From a bacterium (GTDB taxonomy: Bacteria; Krumholzibacteriota; Krumholzibacteriia; LZORAL124-64-63): DNA of 64,000 bases. Of this stretch, positions 42,012-50,156 are shown in pieces. The DNA lies in the NCBI GenBank assembly GCA_016719645.1, contig JADJYS010000009.1, positions 1 to 64,000 of the forward strand, in the 5' to 3' direction. Numbering within the stretch: the stretch's first letter is position 1; each line of letters begins with the position of its first letter. A model generated the notes under the pieces. That model made no database searches and had not been told where the DNA came from. It saw nothing but the letters and a program-made list of their open reading frames with translations. Made by a program: the position numbers and the translations under genes.

Positions 42012-43259
42012 TCAGGTCCCGTACTTCTCGATGATCTCGTTCTTGCCCAGGCCCAGGATCCCGTACTTGGCGCCGACCTTGGCGAAGGCGGCCAGGCCGA
42101 GGTCGAGGTGGCTCCGGTCGTGCGCGGCCGAGAGCTGCGTGCGGATGCGCGCCTGGCCCTTGGCCACCACCGGGAAGAAGAAGCCCACCACGTAGATGCC
42201 CTCGGCGTAGAGGTCGCGCGCCACGTCCTGGGCGAGCTTCGCGTTGTAGAGCATCACCGGCACGATGGGGCTGTCGCCGGCCTTGATGTCCAGGCCGATC
42301 TTCAGCAGGCCCTCGCGCCAGTACTTCGTGTTCCACTCCAGCTTGTCGCGGCGCTCGGTCGTGCCGGAGATCAGCTCCAGCACCTTGATGGCCCCCGAGA
42401 CGATGACCGGCGCGACCGTGTTGGAGAACAGGTAGGGCCGGGCCCGCTGCCGGCACAGCTCGACCAGCTCGCGCCGGCCGCTGACGCAGCCGCCCGAGGC
42501 GCCGCCGAGGGCCTTGCCCAGCGTCGTGGTGACGATGTCGACCTTGCCCATGACGCCGCAGTGCTCGTGGGTGCCGCGGCCGGTCTTGCCGATGAAGCCC
42601 GAGGCGTGGGATTCGTCGACGAAGACCATGGCGTCGTACTTCTCGGCCAGCGCGACGATCTCGTCCAGGCGGGCGAGGTCGCCGTCCATCGAGAACACGC
42701 CGTCGGTGATGATCAGGCGGCGCTGCTTGTCCTGGTGCTCCTGGAGCTTCTGCTCCAGGTGCTTCATGTCCGAGTGCTTGTAGGTGTCGGTGGCCGCCTT
42801 GCACAGGCGCATGCCGTCGACGATGGAGGCGTGCACCAGGCGGTCGGCGATCATCACGTCCTGATCGGTCAGCACGGCCTCGAACACGCCCGCGTTGGCG
42901 TCCATGCAGGACGGGAACAGCAGCGTGTCCTCGGTGCCCAGGAACTCGGTCAGCTTGTTCTCGAGCTGCCGGTGGATGTCCTGCGTGCCGCAGATGAAGC
43001 GCACCGACGACATGCCGTAGCCGCGCGCGTCCAGGCCGCGCCGCGCCGCCTCGACCACCTCGGGGTGGCTGGACAGGCCGAGGTAGTTGTTGGCGCAGAG
43101 GTTGATCACCTTCTTGCCGGCCGCGCCGGCGGGGAACTCGACCTCGATGTCGGCGCCCTGCGGGCTGCGGATGTAGCGCTCTTCCTTGAAGAGGCCGGCC
43201 TGGCGGATGGCCGCCAGCTCCTGCTGGTAGGACTCCCTGGTCCCGGTCGCGAATGCCAT
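42012..43259 (-). CDS. kbl: Glycine C-acetyltransferase / alpha-oxoamine synthase
   Basis: 415 residues from ATG 43259 (AAGGGAG upstream). PLP-dependent alpha-oxoamine synthase very close to Kbl in motif content: INLCANNYLGLSSHPE, GMSSVRFICGTQD, HASIVDGMRLCKA, TDGVFSMDGDLA, VFVDESHASGFIG and TTTLGKALGGASGG with the PLP lysine at 249. GQARIRTQLSAAH comes near the end. Kbl interconverts 2-amino-3-oxobutyrate and glycine plus acetyl-CoA. There is no threonine dehydrogenase next to it. Instead it follows an acyl carrier protein and an AMP-forming ligase, which suggests it may take an acyl group from the ACP instead of CoA. Confidence 0.93.
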   Translation of the reverse strand: MAFATGTRESYQQELAAIRQAGLFKEERYIRSPQGADIEVEFPAGAAGKKVINLCANNYLGLSSHPEVVEAARRGLDARGYGMSSVRFICGTQDIHRQLENKLTEFLGTEDTLLFPSCMDANAGVFEAVLTDQDVMIADRLVHASIVDGMRLCKAATDTYKHSDMKHLEQKLQEHQDKQRRLIITDGVFSMDGDLARLDEIVALAEKYDAMVFVDESHASGFIGKTGRGTHEHCGVMGKVDIVTTTLGKALGGASGGCVSGRRELVELCRQRARPYLFSNTVAPVIVSGAIKVLELISGTTERRDKLEWNTKYWREGLLKIGLDIKAGDSPIVPVMLYNAKLAQDVARDLYAEGIYVVGFFFPVVAKGQARIRTQLSAAHDRSHLDLGLAAFAKVGAKYGILGLGKNEIIEKYGT

Positions 43260-43284
43260 GACTGCTCCCTTCCGTTCCCGGCGG

Positions 43285-43536
43285 TCAGCTCTTGATGAAG
43301 CGCTCGACCAGGGCGTCGATGCGGTTGACGGTGTCGAAGGCCTCGGGCGAGGCGTCGGCGTCGGGGATCTGGATGCCGTACTTCTTCTCCAGGAACCGCT
43401 TCAGCGAGACCATGGAGAACGAGTCGACGATGCCGCCGGTGATCAGGGGCGTGTCCGGGCCGATCACGCGGTCGTCGTCCTCCTCCAGGTACTCGTTCAC
43501 CACGTAGTCCAGGATCGTCTGCTTGCGCTCGTCCAT
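43285..43536 (-). CDS. Acyl carrier protein dedicated to the kbl operon
   Basis: 83 residues from ATG 43536 behind GGGAG. Typical four-helix ACP: acidic, with the phosphopantetheine attachment Ser 39 in GGIVDSFSMVSLKRFLEKKYGI (here DSF, canonical DSL) and a helix IDALVERFI at the end. It is not the housekeeping fatty-acid ACP, as there are no fab genes nearby. Its position between the AMP-ligase and Kbl, with its own AcpS-like transferase two genes upstream, implies it is the carrier of the ligase product. Confidence 0.93.
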   Translation of the reverse strand: MDERKQTILDYVVNEYLEEDDDRVIGPDTPLITGGIVDSFSMVSLKRFLEKKYGIQIPDADASPEAFDTVNRIDALVERFIKS

Positions 43537-43592
43537 CGTCGTCTCCCGCGTCGGTGTGGTGCGGCCCGCTCCCGGGGGAGACGGGCCGCGGC

Positions 43593-45293
43593 TCATTCGC
43601 TCATCAGGGTCGACAGGTCGCCTTCCGGCTCGCCGAATTCCCGGGCGCGCAGGATGCGCCGCACGATCTTGCCGCTGCGGGTCTTGGGCAGCGAGTCGGT
43701 GAACTCGATCTCCTGCGGCATGGCCAAAGGCGACAGCTTCTTGCGGATGAAGTTCATGATCTCGAGTTCGAGGTCGTCGTCCGGCGCGATGCCCGGCTTC
43801 AGTGTGACGAACGCCTTGACGACCTCCATGTTCACGGGGTCGGGCTTGGCCACCGCCGCCGACTCCGCGACCGCGGGGTGCTCGAGCAGGGCGGACTCGA
43901 TCTCGAAGGGCCCGACCAGGTGGCCGCCGGTGTTGATGACGTCGTCGTCGCGCCCCACGAACCAGTAGTAGCCGTCGGCGTCGATGCTGGCCCGGTCGCC
44001 GCAGATGTACCAGCCGTTGACGAACTTGCGCTCGTAGCCGGCCTGGTTGTTCCAGTAGCCGCGGATCTGCGAGGGCCAGCCCGGCCGGATCGCGATCAGG
44101 CCCACGCGGCCCGTGCCCTCGTGCGGCAGGTTGGTGTTCGGGTCCAGGACCGTAGCCGTGATGCCCGGGAAGGGCTTGCCCATCGAGCCCGGCTTGACCT
44201 TCATGCCCGGGAAGTTGGTGATCATCATGCAGCCGGTCTCGGTCTGCCAGTAGGTGTCGTGGAAGGGCTTGCCGAAGGCCTCCTGCGACCAGACGACCGC
44301 CTCGGCGTTCAGGGGCTCGCCCACGCTGCACAGGTGGCGCAGGCGGGAGAGGTCGTGCTTGCGCACGAGGTCGGAGCCCTCGCGCATCAGCAGGCGGATG
44401 GCCGTCGGGGCCGAGTACCAGACCGTCACGCCGCGGCGCGCCATGAAGTCGTACCACTTCTCGGCGTTGAAGCCGGAGTCCAGCACCACCTGGGTGACGC
44501 CGTTGGCCCAGGGCCCGATGATGCCGTAGGAGGTGCCGGTCACCCAGCCGGGATCGGCGTTGCACCAGTAGACGTCGTCGGGGCGCAGGTCCAGGACCCA
44601 CTTGGCGGTGAGGTACTGCGAGATCAGCGAGTAGTGGACGTGCTGGGCGCCCTTGGGCTGCCCCGTGGTGCCGGAGGTGTAGTGCAGGACCGAGGGGGTT
44701 TCGGGGCCCGTCGGGTGCGCGTCGAAGGTCTCGACGCGGGGCAGCGCGTGCAGGTCGAGACCCGACTCGCGCTCGCGCAGCGGGCCGTCGCCGGCGTCGA
44801 CCAGGATGACGTGCCTCAGCTGCGGCAGCTTGTCCAGGAGCTTGCGCACCTTGGCCACGTGCTTGCGCTGGGTGACGATGGCCGTGGTGCCGGCGTCGTC
44901 CAGGCGCGTCCACAGCGAGTCGGCGCCGAAGGCCGAGAACAGCGGCTGCACGACCGCGCCCATCTTCAGCCCGCCCAGGAACCCGAGGTACAGCTCCGGC
45001 ACGCGGTCCATGAACAGGCAGACGCGCTCGCCGGGCTGGATGCCGAGGCCCTGCAGGTGCGCCGCGAAGGTGTTCGACAACACGCGCAGGTCGTCGAAGG
45101 TGTAGGTCTTCGTCGCGCCGGAGAAGTCCTCCCAGACCAGGGCCGTCTTGTCCGCCAGGCCCTGCCGGCAGAGCCGGTCGCTGCAGTGCCAGCCGATGTT
45201 CAGCGGGTCGCCCTTGCGGTAGCCCAGTTCCTGTTCGGCCAGCGACCAGGAGAAGTCCTTCAGGCGGTCCTCGTAGGTGGGCGTGGTGGCCAT
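43593..45293 (-). CDS. AMP-forming acetyl/acyl-CoA or acyl-ACP ligase
   Basis: 566 residues from ATG 45293. ANL-superfamily motifs: VLHYTSGTTGQPKGAQHVH (P-loop), WNADPGW-like CNADPGWVTGTSYG, WQTETGCMMITNFPG, GYWNNQAGYERKF, YICGDRASIDADGYYWFVGRDDDVI and TRSGKIVRRILRARE (catalytic Lys). Overall it is closest in style to acetyl-CoA synthetases. Because an ACP and a phosphopantetheinyl transferase flank it, the adenylate may be passed to the ACP. Substrate (acetate, propionate or longer acids) cannot be settled by eye. Confidence 0.9.
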   Translation of the reverse strand: MATTPTYEDRLKDFSWSLAEQELGYRKGDPLNIGWHCSDRLCRQGLADKTALVWEDFSGATKTYTFDDLRVLSNTFAAHLQGLGIQPGERVCLFMDRVPELYLGFLGGLKMGAVVQPLFSAFGADSLWTRLDDAGTTAIVTQRKHVAKVRKLLDKLPQLRHVILVDAGDGPLRERESGLDLHALPRVETFDAHPTGPETPSVLHYTSGTTGQPKGAQHVHYSLISQYLTAKWVLDLRPDDVYWCNADPGWVTGTSYGIIGPWANGVTQVVLDSGFNAEKWYDFMARRGVTVWYSAPTAIRLLMREGSDLVRKHDLSRLRHLCSVGEPLNAEAVVWSQEAFGKPFHDTYWQTETGCMMITNFPGMKVKPGSMGKPFPGITATVLDPNTNLPHEGTGRVGLIAIRPGWPSQIRGYWNNQAGYERKFVNGWYICGDRASIDADGYYWFVGRDDDVINTGGHLVGPFEIESALLEHPAVAESAAVAKPDPVNMEVVKAFVTLKPGIAPDDDLELEIMNFIRKKLSPLAMPQEIEFTDSLPKTRSGKIVRRILRAREFGEPEGDLSTLMSE

Positions 45294-45295
45294 CG

Positions 45296-45715
45296 TCAGT
45301 CCCCTGTGTGGTTGGTGTCCGGTCGCGGCTCCGGGCTTCCGCGCTCCTCGATGATGGCGACCGCCAGCGCGTGGTGGCCGGCGGCGGCGAGGCTCAGGTG
45401 GATGCGGCCGGCGGCGTGCCGCGCGGCCAGTTCCTCGAGTCGTCCCTGCAACCGGACCGCGGCCGGTCCCTCGCCGCGGCGCGTGATCTCCACATCCCGC
45501 CAGAACGTACCGCGGCCGTCGGTGAAGGATAGGGCCTTCAGGACGGCTTCCTTGGCGGCGAAGCGTTCGGCGAGGCGGTGCGCCGGATGCGGGCCGCCGC
45601 GGCAGGCGGCGAGTTCCGTCGGCGTGAACACCGTTTCCGCGAAGCCCCGCTGCGGTTCGTCCAGCTCCCGCGCCAGGCGGCGCACGTCGCAGAGATCCGC
45701 GCCGACGCCGAGGAT
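45296..45715 (-). CDS. acpS: Holo-ACP synthase (AcpS-type phosphopantetheinyl transferase)
   Basis: The AcpS core reads VGADLCDVRRLARELDEPQ, FTPTELAAC and LAERFAAKEAVLKALS (Mg-binding and CoA-binding residues), and ends HLSLAAAGHHALAVAIIEE. A GTG at 45685 would give 129 residues but cuts off the metal-binding Asp of GADLCDV, so the true start is further upstream. No ATG, GTG or TTG is available in frame; ATC at 45715 is a placeholder and a non-standard start or small sequence error is likely. The stop is 2 bp before the ligase start. AcpS transfers 4'-phosphopantetheine to ACP, here presumably the operon's own carrier. Confidence 0.82.
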   Translation of the reverse strand: MLGVGADLCDVRRLARELDEPQRGFAETVFTPTELAACRGGPHPAHRLAERFAAKEAVLKALSFTDGRGTFWRDVEITRRGEGPAAVRLQGRLEELAARHAAGRIHLSLAAAGHHALAVAIIEERGSPEPRPDTNHTGD

Positions 45716-45900
45716 CCGGGGGCTCGCGACCCCTGCTGTCGGGGGAGGGCCGATGGTGCAACTCCCAGGATGTGAACGATTTCACAGACAGGCGGAATCT
45801 AGGGCATGGAAAGGGGGAACGTCAACCCTGGGGATCGTCGCGTAGGCAGGAATGAGGGGTCCGGCGTTGCACGCACTGGCGCTTCATGAAGGCCGGGATA

Positions 45901-46692
45901 CTAATCCCCGACCACCCGCGGCAGTACCCCCCCCGGCCGACCGTAGTGCGGGACAGCGTCTCCGGGCTTCCCGTCGTCCGGGCACACGAAGGCGTTTCGC
46001 GACGGCGACCAGTAGAGGCAGCCCGCTTCGCCGGGCGGCTGCATGCGCACGAAGCGCTCCGCCTCGGCCAGGGCGGCGAGCCAAGCCTCCTTGACCTGCT
46101 GCAGGTCCACCGGACCGGCCAGATCGAGGCGCGCCAGGTCCGCCGGCTGGATCCGCCCGCGCCGGCGGAGCATCTCCAGCAGCGAAAGCGGTGAATAGCC
46201 GGGATCCTTGCCGACCGCGGCCCACACCAGCGCTCCGAGTCGCAGCACGTGTTCGTGCAGGTGCAGCGTGTCGAGCAGGTCGCGCGGCTCGTCGCGGCCG
46301 GCGAGGGCCAGCACCTTGTTGGTGGCCAGGTCGAGCGGATGCAACTGGTAGCCGAACTCCTCGCTGCGGATGACCGGCAGGAAACGCCAGGTCGAGTCCT
46401 GGGCCCACTCGATCTTGGTGCGCTCCCGGTCGAGACTCACCACGGCGCGGATGTAGCCCGGCTGGCTGAGTTCCAACTCCACGTCGTAGCCGTGGTCCGC
46501 CAGCAGTGCGCGATCGGCGTCCCAGGCGGAGGCCACCCTCGCTGCGCTGTCCTGGAAGTAATCGAGATCGTGGCTGTACCGGAGCGTGTTGGGGGCGGCC
46601 AGGATGGCCGCGCCTCCGGCCAGGTAGCTGTCCTCGCTGCGGTTGGCCGCGAGCAGTCGTCCGATCGCGGACTGGAACCCTGTCAACGGCAC
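45901..46692 (-). CDS. AbiEii-like nucleotidyltransferase-fold toxin
   Basis: 263 residues from GTG 46692 (AGAAGGGGG upstream; TTG 46713 is the longer option). The N-terminal nucleotidyltransferase signature reads YLAGGAAILAAPNTLRYSHDLDYF, with GG and DxD metal ligands. The DUF1814-like continuation is HPLDLATNKVLALAGRDEPRDLLD. AbiEii-type proteins act as toxins, some by nucleotidylating tRNA, and give phage defence with an AbiEi antitoxin. The partner here is the 88-residue upstream gene, which overlaps it by 10 bp. The length is at the short end for the family. Function is inferred from fold and gene pairing. Confidence 0.72.
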   Translation of the reverse strand: MPLTGFQSAIGRLLAANRSEDSYLAGGAAILAAPNTLRYSHDLDYFQDSAARVASAWDADRALLADHGYDVELELSQPGYIRAVVSLDRERTKIEWAQDSTWRFLPVIRSEEFGYQLHPLDLATNKVLALAGRDEPRDLLDTLHLHEHVLRLGALVWAAVGKDPGYSPLSLLEMLRRRGRIQPADLARLDLAGPVDLQQVKEAWLAALAEAERFVRMQPPGEAGCLYWSPSRNAFVCPDDGKPGDAVPHYGRPGGVLPRVVGD

Positions 46693-46949
46693 AGGTTCGC
46701 CCCCTTCTCCCAAGCCTCCCGACCACCATACCGCATCAGCTGTTCGGCGACCCAGGCGACATCCGATCTTTCGACCCTGAACTCGGGCGGACTGGACCAG
46801 AAGCAGTGCGCATGGAATTTCCGGTAAGCGCGCCGCGCTTCGCGCAGACGGACCATCTCGCGGGCCGTCTCGGGTTCCAGCCGCCGGCGGCTCTTGAGGC
46901 CGCCACGACGCCCGATCTCGGCCAGGTATTTGCGGGTTCGCGGGTCCAT
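46683..46949 (-). CDS. Small basic partner of the AbiEii-like toxin (candidate antitoxin)
   Basis: 88 residues from ATG 46949. Basic N-terminus (TRKYLAEIGRRGGLKSRRRL) followed by helical EMVRLREARRAYRKFHAHCFW and a tail DVAWVAEQLMRYGG. It does not resemble the usual winged-helix AbiEi; the RRGGLKSRR stretch could contact nucleic acid. It overlaps the nucleotidyltransferase-fold gene and has its own near-consensus promoter with an inverted repeat, as autoregulated antitoxins do. Confidence 0.68.
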   Translation of the reverse strand: MDPRTRKYLAEIGRRGGLKSRRRLEPETAREMVRLREARRAYRKFHAHCFWSSPPEFRVERSDVAWVAEQLMRYGGREAWEKGANLCR

Positions 46950-46955
46950 GTCATT

Positions 46956-46984
46956 ATCATAAGCTGTTTATGATCTAATGTCAA
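46956..46984 (-). promoter_or_regulatory. Consensus leaderless promoter with operator for the toxin-antitoxin pair
   Basis: Reverse-strand TTGACA (46979-46984), exactly 17 bp, then TATGAT (46956-46961), ending 6 bp before ATG 46949. The transcript would start at the initiation codon and there is no ribosome binding site. The 7-bp inverted repeat ATCATAA (46956-46962) / TTATGAT (46968-46974) covers the -10 and is a likely repressor site. Confidence 0.75.
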
Positions 46985-47004
46985 TGGTATCTGGAGTCCG
47001 GATG

Positions 47005-47013
47005 TGGTATGCT
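47005..47013 (+). promoter_or_regulatory. Extended -10 element before the CapA-like gene
   Basis: TGGTATGCT matches TGnTAnnnT, 36 bp before ATG 47050, in a divergent arrangement with the toxin-antitoxin promoter. Confidence 0.55.
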
Positions 47014-47049
47014 TGGCATCCCCGCCTGACCCAATCGTCTGGAGCCGAG

Positions 47050-50000
47050 ATGCCGCGGATCCTCTGCCGCCTGCTCGCGATCGTCCTACTGGCGGTCTTC
47101 GTCGCCGTCGCCCACGCCGTCCCGATCGAGGACTTCGACGGCGCCGCTCCGGAACTCGCGGACTACCCGGGCGAAGCCGGGGATCCCGGCGCCTGGTCGC
47201 TGTCGAACCCTGGCGAGGGCGGCTCGGCCCACGCCCTGCGCCTCAACGGCAACCTGTGGCTCATCCAGTCGATCGCGCCGCGCGCCCTGGCCGACAGCAC
47301 CGTCTGGAGCGTCGCCGTTTCCGCCGACGTCAGGGGCGAGGTCCAGGCCATCGGCTTCGGGGACGGCGTCCACGAACTGTTCTACACCTTCGCCGGCCGC
47401 GACCTGCCCGCCGACACGAACTGGTGGACCGTCTACCAGGGCTCGCAGTCGCTCGCGGCCTGGCACGACTACCTGCTGCCGGTGGGCGAGGATTGGCGGG
47501 AGACTTTCGGCGAGCTGCCCGTCATCGATCGGGTGATCTACGTCAACGACGCGGATGCGGGCACGGTCGGCGTCACCCGCTTCGATACCCTGGCCGACGT
47601 CACCGACGAGCTGCCGCGGGCGCCGCGGGTGGACATCCTCTACGCGGTACAGTCGTCCGCGAAGGTGGCCGGCGACCTGTACCGGCTGTCGGCGCAGTTC
47701 CAGGCCACGGTCTTCGATCCGGACTCCGAGACGCACGTCTACCGCTGGGACTTCGGCGACTCCACGAACAGCGCCGAACCGGTCGTCGTGCACGAGTTCC
47801 TGGTCCACGCCGACCACCCCTACACCGTCAGTGTGGCGGTGACCGACCCCGGCGGCCTCTGCGGCGGCGACACCTGCCAGGTGGCCGTCCACCCCGGCGG
47901 CGACGAGCTGCCGCTGACGGTGAACTTCGTGGGCGACGTCTTCACCGGGCGCGGCTACGAGTCCGCGGGCGGCATCATCGACACCCAGGGGGTCGAGGCC
48001 CTGTTCGCGCCGACGCGCCCGATCTTCGGCGACGCCGCCGACGTCAACGTCTGCAACCTCGAGGTCAGCTACACCGACCGCGGCACGCCGCACCCCACCA
48101 AGACCGTGGTCTTCCGCAGCCGGCCCGAAAACATTGCAGGCCTGGCCTACGCCGGCGTCGACCTGGTGACCATCGGCAACAACCACATCATCGACTACGG
48201 CGAGATCGGCATGCTCGACACCATGGACGGGCTCGAGAGCCTGGGCATCCCCTGGTGCGGCGCGGGCAGCAACGAGATCTTCGCCCTGCAGCCGGCGTTC
48301 TGGACCGAGCGCGGCGTGCGCCTGGGATTCCTGGGCCTCTGCGACCGCACCGGCCGGCAGTGGAACTACCAGCCCTTCCTGGACGCGGGCTACAGCAAGC
48401 CCGGCTTCGCCCACCTGCTGCCGGAAAACCTGTCGGAATCGATCGCGGCGGCCGGCGCGCTGTCCGACGTCGTCATCGTCCAGGGCCACAGCGGCGACGA
48501 GTACCAGCTCGCGCCGCCGCCCGGCGCGCTGGGGCGGTGGGCCGGGCCGGACGACGTCATCGACATCGAGGCCGACGTCCAGGATCCCGGCGCGCCCGAG
48601 TTCCGCTTCCTGAACGAGCCGACGCCCGGCGAGCGCGCGCTGCGCCGCCAGGCCATCGACCTCGGCGCGGACGCGATGATCAACCACCACCCCCACGTGC
48701 TGCAGGGCTTCGAGTCCTACCAGGGGAAGCTGATCGCCCACAGCCTGGGCAACTTCGTCTTCGACCTGACCTACATCGAGACGATGCCGACGCTGGTGCT
48801 GACCCTGGAGATCGACAAGGACGGCGTCGTGGGGCAGCGCTTCACGCCCGCCTTCATCGACGACTGGATCCCGCGGCCGGCCACCGGCAACCTCGGGCGC
48901 GAGATCATCGGCTGGCTGGCCGAGGCCTCGCGGCCCATGAACGCGCTCGTGGTGCCGCTGGCCGGCAAGAGCGAGGCGCGCATCCTGCTGTCGCGCGCGG
49001 AGGCCGACTCGACGGTGATCGAACACGAGGCGGCTTTCGACCTGGTGGTCCAGGACGGCTACGAGGTGTCGCCGCCGCTGGCGCTCGCGCCCGAGGGCGA
49101 CCTGTCGCAGGTGCTGGAGGTCCTCGGCGGCGCGCCGGGCGGCTGGGAGGTGGCCTGGGGCCGCGAGCTGCTCTGGCACACGGGTTTCGAGGACGAGGGG
49201 GCCGATCTCTGGGAAGCCAACACGTCCGACGAGTGGCTGGCGACCGACGTGGTCCACGGCGGGCAGCGCAGCCTCGGCCTGCGCCGCGACGACGGCGACG
49301 TCGGCCAGACCGGCACCGACCTCGAACGGCATCTGCCCTGCCGCGCGGACCGGCGCCACACGGCCGCCGGCTGGCTGCGGGCCGAGAACGCCGGGCAGGC
49401 CCGCACCATGGTGCGCTTCTACGACAGCCGCTCGTCCGAGAGCCCGCTGTCGAGCACCGATCTGGCCGCGCGCATCGACGGCAGTTGCGACTGGACGTAC
49501 CAGTGGCGCGACCTGACCACGCCCGCCGGCGCGGTCTACTTCGAGTTGCGCTGCGGCCTGGAGCCGCCGGCCGACGGCACGGCGCTCGCCTGGTTCGACG
49601 ACCTCGCGCTGATCGAGTGGGAACCGTGGCAGGCCGCGGACTCGCCGCTGAAGATCCCCGCGCCGAACAACTGCCGCTACCTGCAGGTGCGGCGGGCGGG
49701 GACCGGGGCGGGTTCCGGCACGGTCCGCTTCACGCAGACGTCCTACGACCGTGTGGACGCGACCGGAGCCGCGGAGAGTCCCATCCCATCGCCGGGCCAG
49801 GGGCTGAGTTGCCACCCCAACCCGTTCAACCCGCGCACGACCATCGACCTGATCCTGCCCGGCGACGGCGCCGCGGTGCCCATCGACCTGGAGATCTACG
49901 ACCTGCGCGGCCGCCGCGCGGCCGTCCTCTTCCACGGCGAACTGGCAGGCGGGCAGCGCTACGGCTTCACCTGGGACGGCAGGGACGACCGGGGCCGCAG

Positions 50001-50079
50001 CCTCGCGGCCGGCGTCTACTTCTGTCGGGCCGGGACGGGCGCGAAGACGCAGGTGCTGAAGCTGACGCTCGTCAGGTGA
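47050..50079 (+). CDS. Secreted CapA/PgsA-like metallophosphatase-fold protein with PKD and sorting domains
   Basis: 1009 residues from ATG 47050 (GGAG upstream). Signal peptide (LLAIVLLAVFVAVAHA), an N-terminal jelly-roll-like domain, a PKD-type Ig domain (YRWDFGDSTNSAEPVVVHEF, about 230-280) and a CapA-type domain from about 290 (VNFVGDVFTG, NLEVSYTDRGTP, LVTIGNNHIIDYGEIGM, VIVQGHSGDEY, AMINHHPHVLQGFE, AHSLGNFVFD). A carbohydrate-binding-like segment follows, then the FlgD-like C-terminus (HPNPFNPRTTI, YDLRGRRAAVLF, ending KLTLVR). CapA proteins take part in poly-gamma-glutamate capsule systems, but as stand-alone secreted domains their activity is unknown. A D-x-H/N metal site is visible, so phosphoesterase activity is possible. 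Confidence 0.87.
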   Translation: MPRILCRLLAIVLLAVFVAVAHAVPIEDFDGAAPELADYPGEAGDPGAWSLSNPGEGGSAHALRLNGNLWLIQSIAPRALADSTVWSVAVSADVRGEVQAIGFGDGVHELFYTFAGRDLPADTNWWTVYQGSQSLAAWHDYLLPVGEDWRETFGELPVIDRVIYVNDADAGTVGVTRFDTLADVTDELPRAPRVDILYAVQSSAKVAGDLYRLSAQFQATVFDPDSETHVYRWDFGDSTNSAEPVVVHEFLVHADHPYTVSVAVTDPGGLCGGDTCQVAVHPGGDELPLTVNFVGDVFTGRGYESAGGIIDTQGVEALFAPTRPIFGDAADVNVCNLEVSYTDRGTPHPTKTVVFRSRPENIAGLAYAGVDLVTIGNNHIIDYGEIGMLDTMDGLESLGIPWCGAGSNEIFALQPAFWTERGVRLGFLGLCDRTGRQWNYQPFLDAGYSKPGFAHLLPENLSESIAAAGALSDVVIVQGHSGDEYQLAPPPGALGRWAGPDDVIDIEADVQDPGAPEFRFLNEPTPGERALRRQAIDLGADAMINHHPHVLQGFESYQGKLIAHSLGNFVFDLTYIETMPTLVLTLEIDKDGVVGQRFTPAFIDDWIPRPATGNLGREIIGWLAEASRPMNALVVPLAGKSEARILLSRAEADSTVIEHEAAFDLVVQDGYEVSPPLALAPEGDLSQVLEVLGGAPGGWEVAWGRELLWHTGFEDEGADLWEANTSDEWLATDVVHGGQRSLGLRRDDGDVGQTGTDLERHLPCRADRRHTAAGWLRAENAGQARTMVRFYDSRSSESPLSSTDLAARIDGSCDWTYQWRDLTTPAGAVYFELRCGLEPPADGTALAWFDDLALIEWEPWQAADSPLKIPAPNNCRYLQVRRAGTGAGSGTVRFTQTSYDRVDATGAAESPIPSPGQGLSCHPNPFNPRTTIDLILPGDGAAVPIDLEIYDLRGRRAAVLFHGELAGGQRYGFTWDGRDDRGRSLAAGVYFCRAGTGAKTQVLKLTLVR

Positions 50080-50098
50080 CGACCGACTCCGGCGTGAA

Positions 50099-50132
50099 GA
50101 AGCCCGGCCGGAGCGGATGCCGGCCGGGCTTC
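50099..50132. terminator. Bidirectional terminator hairpin
   Basis: A perfect 13-bp stem (50099-50111 with 50120-50132) closes loop AGCGGATG between the convergent CapA-like and GEVED-protein genes. On the reverse strand it is followed by TTCACG. Confidence 0.75.
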
Positions 50133-50156
50133 GCATGTCGGCGGGAAGATGTCCGA

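Noticed and set aside
42012..43259. Serine palmitoyltransferase or AONS identity for the PLP enzyme
   Set aside because: Motifs follow Kbl throughout (FICGTQD, VDGMRLCKA, GQARIRTQ). The sphingolipid idea rests on operon context only and is kept as a hypothesis.
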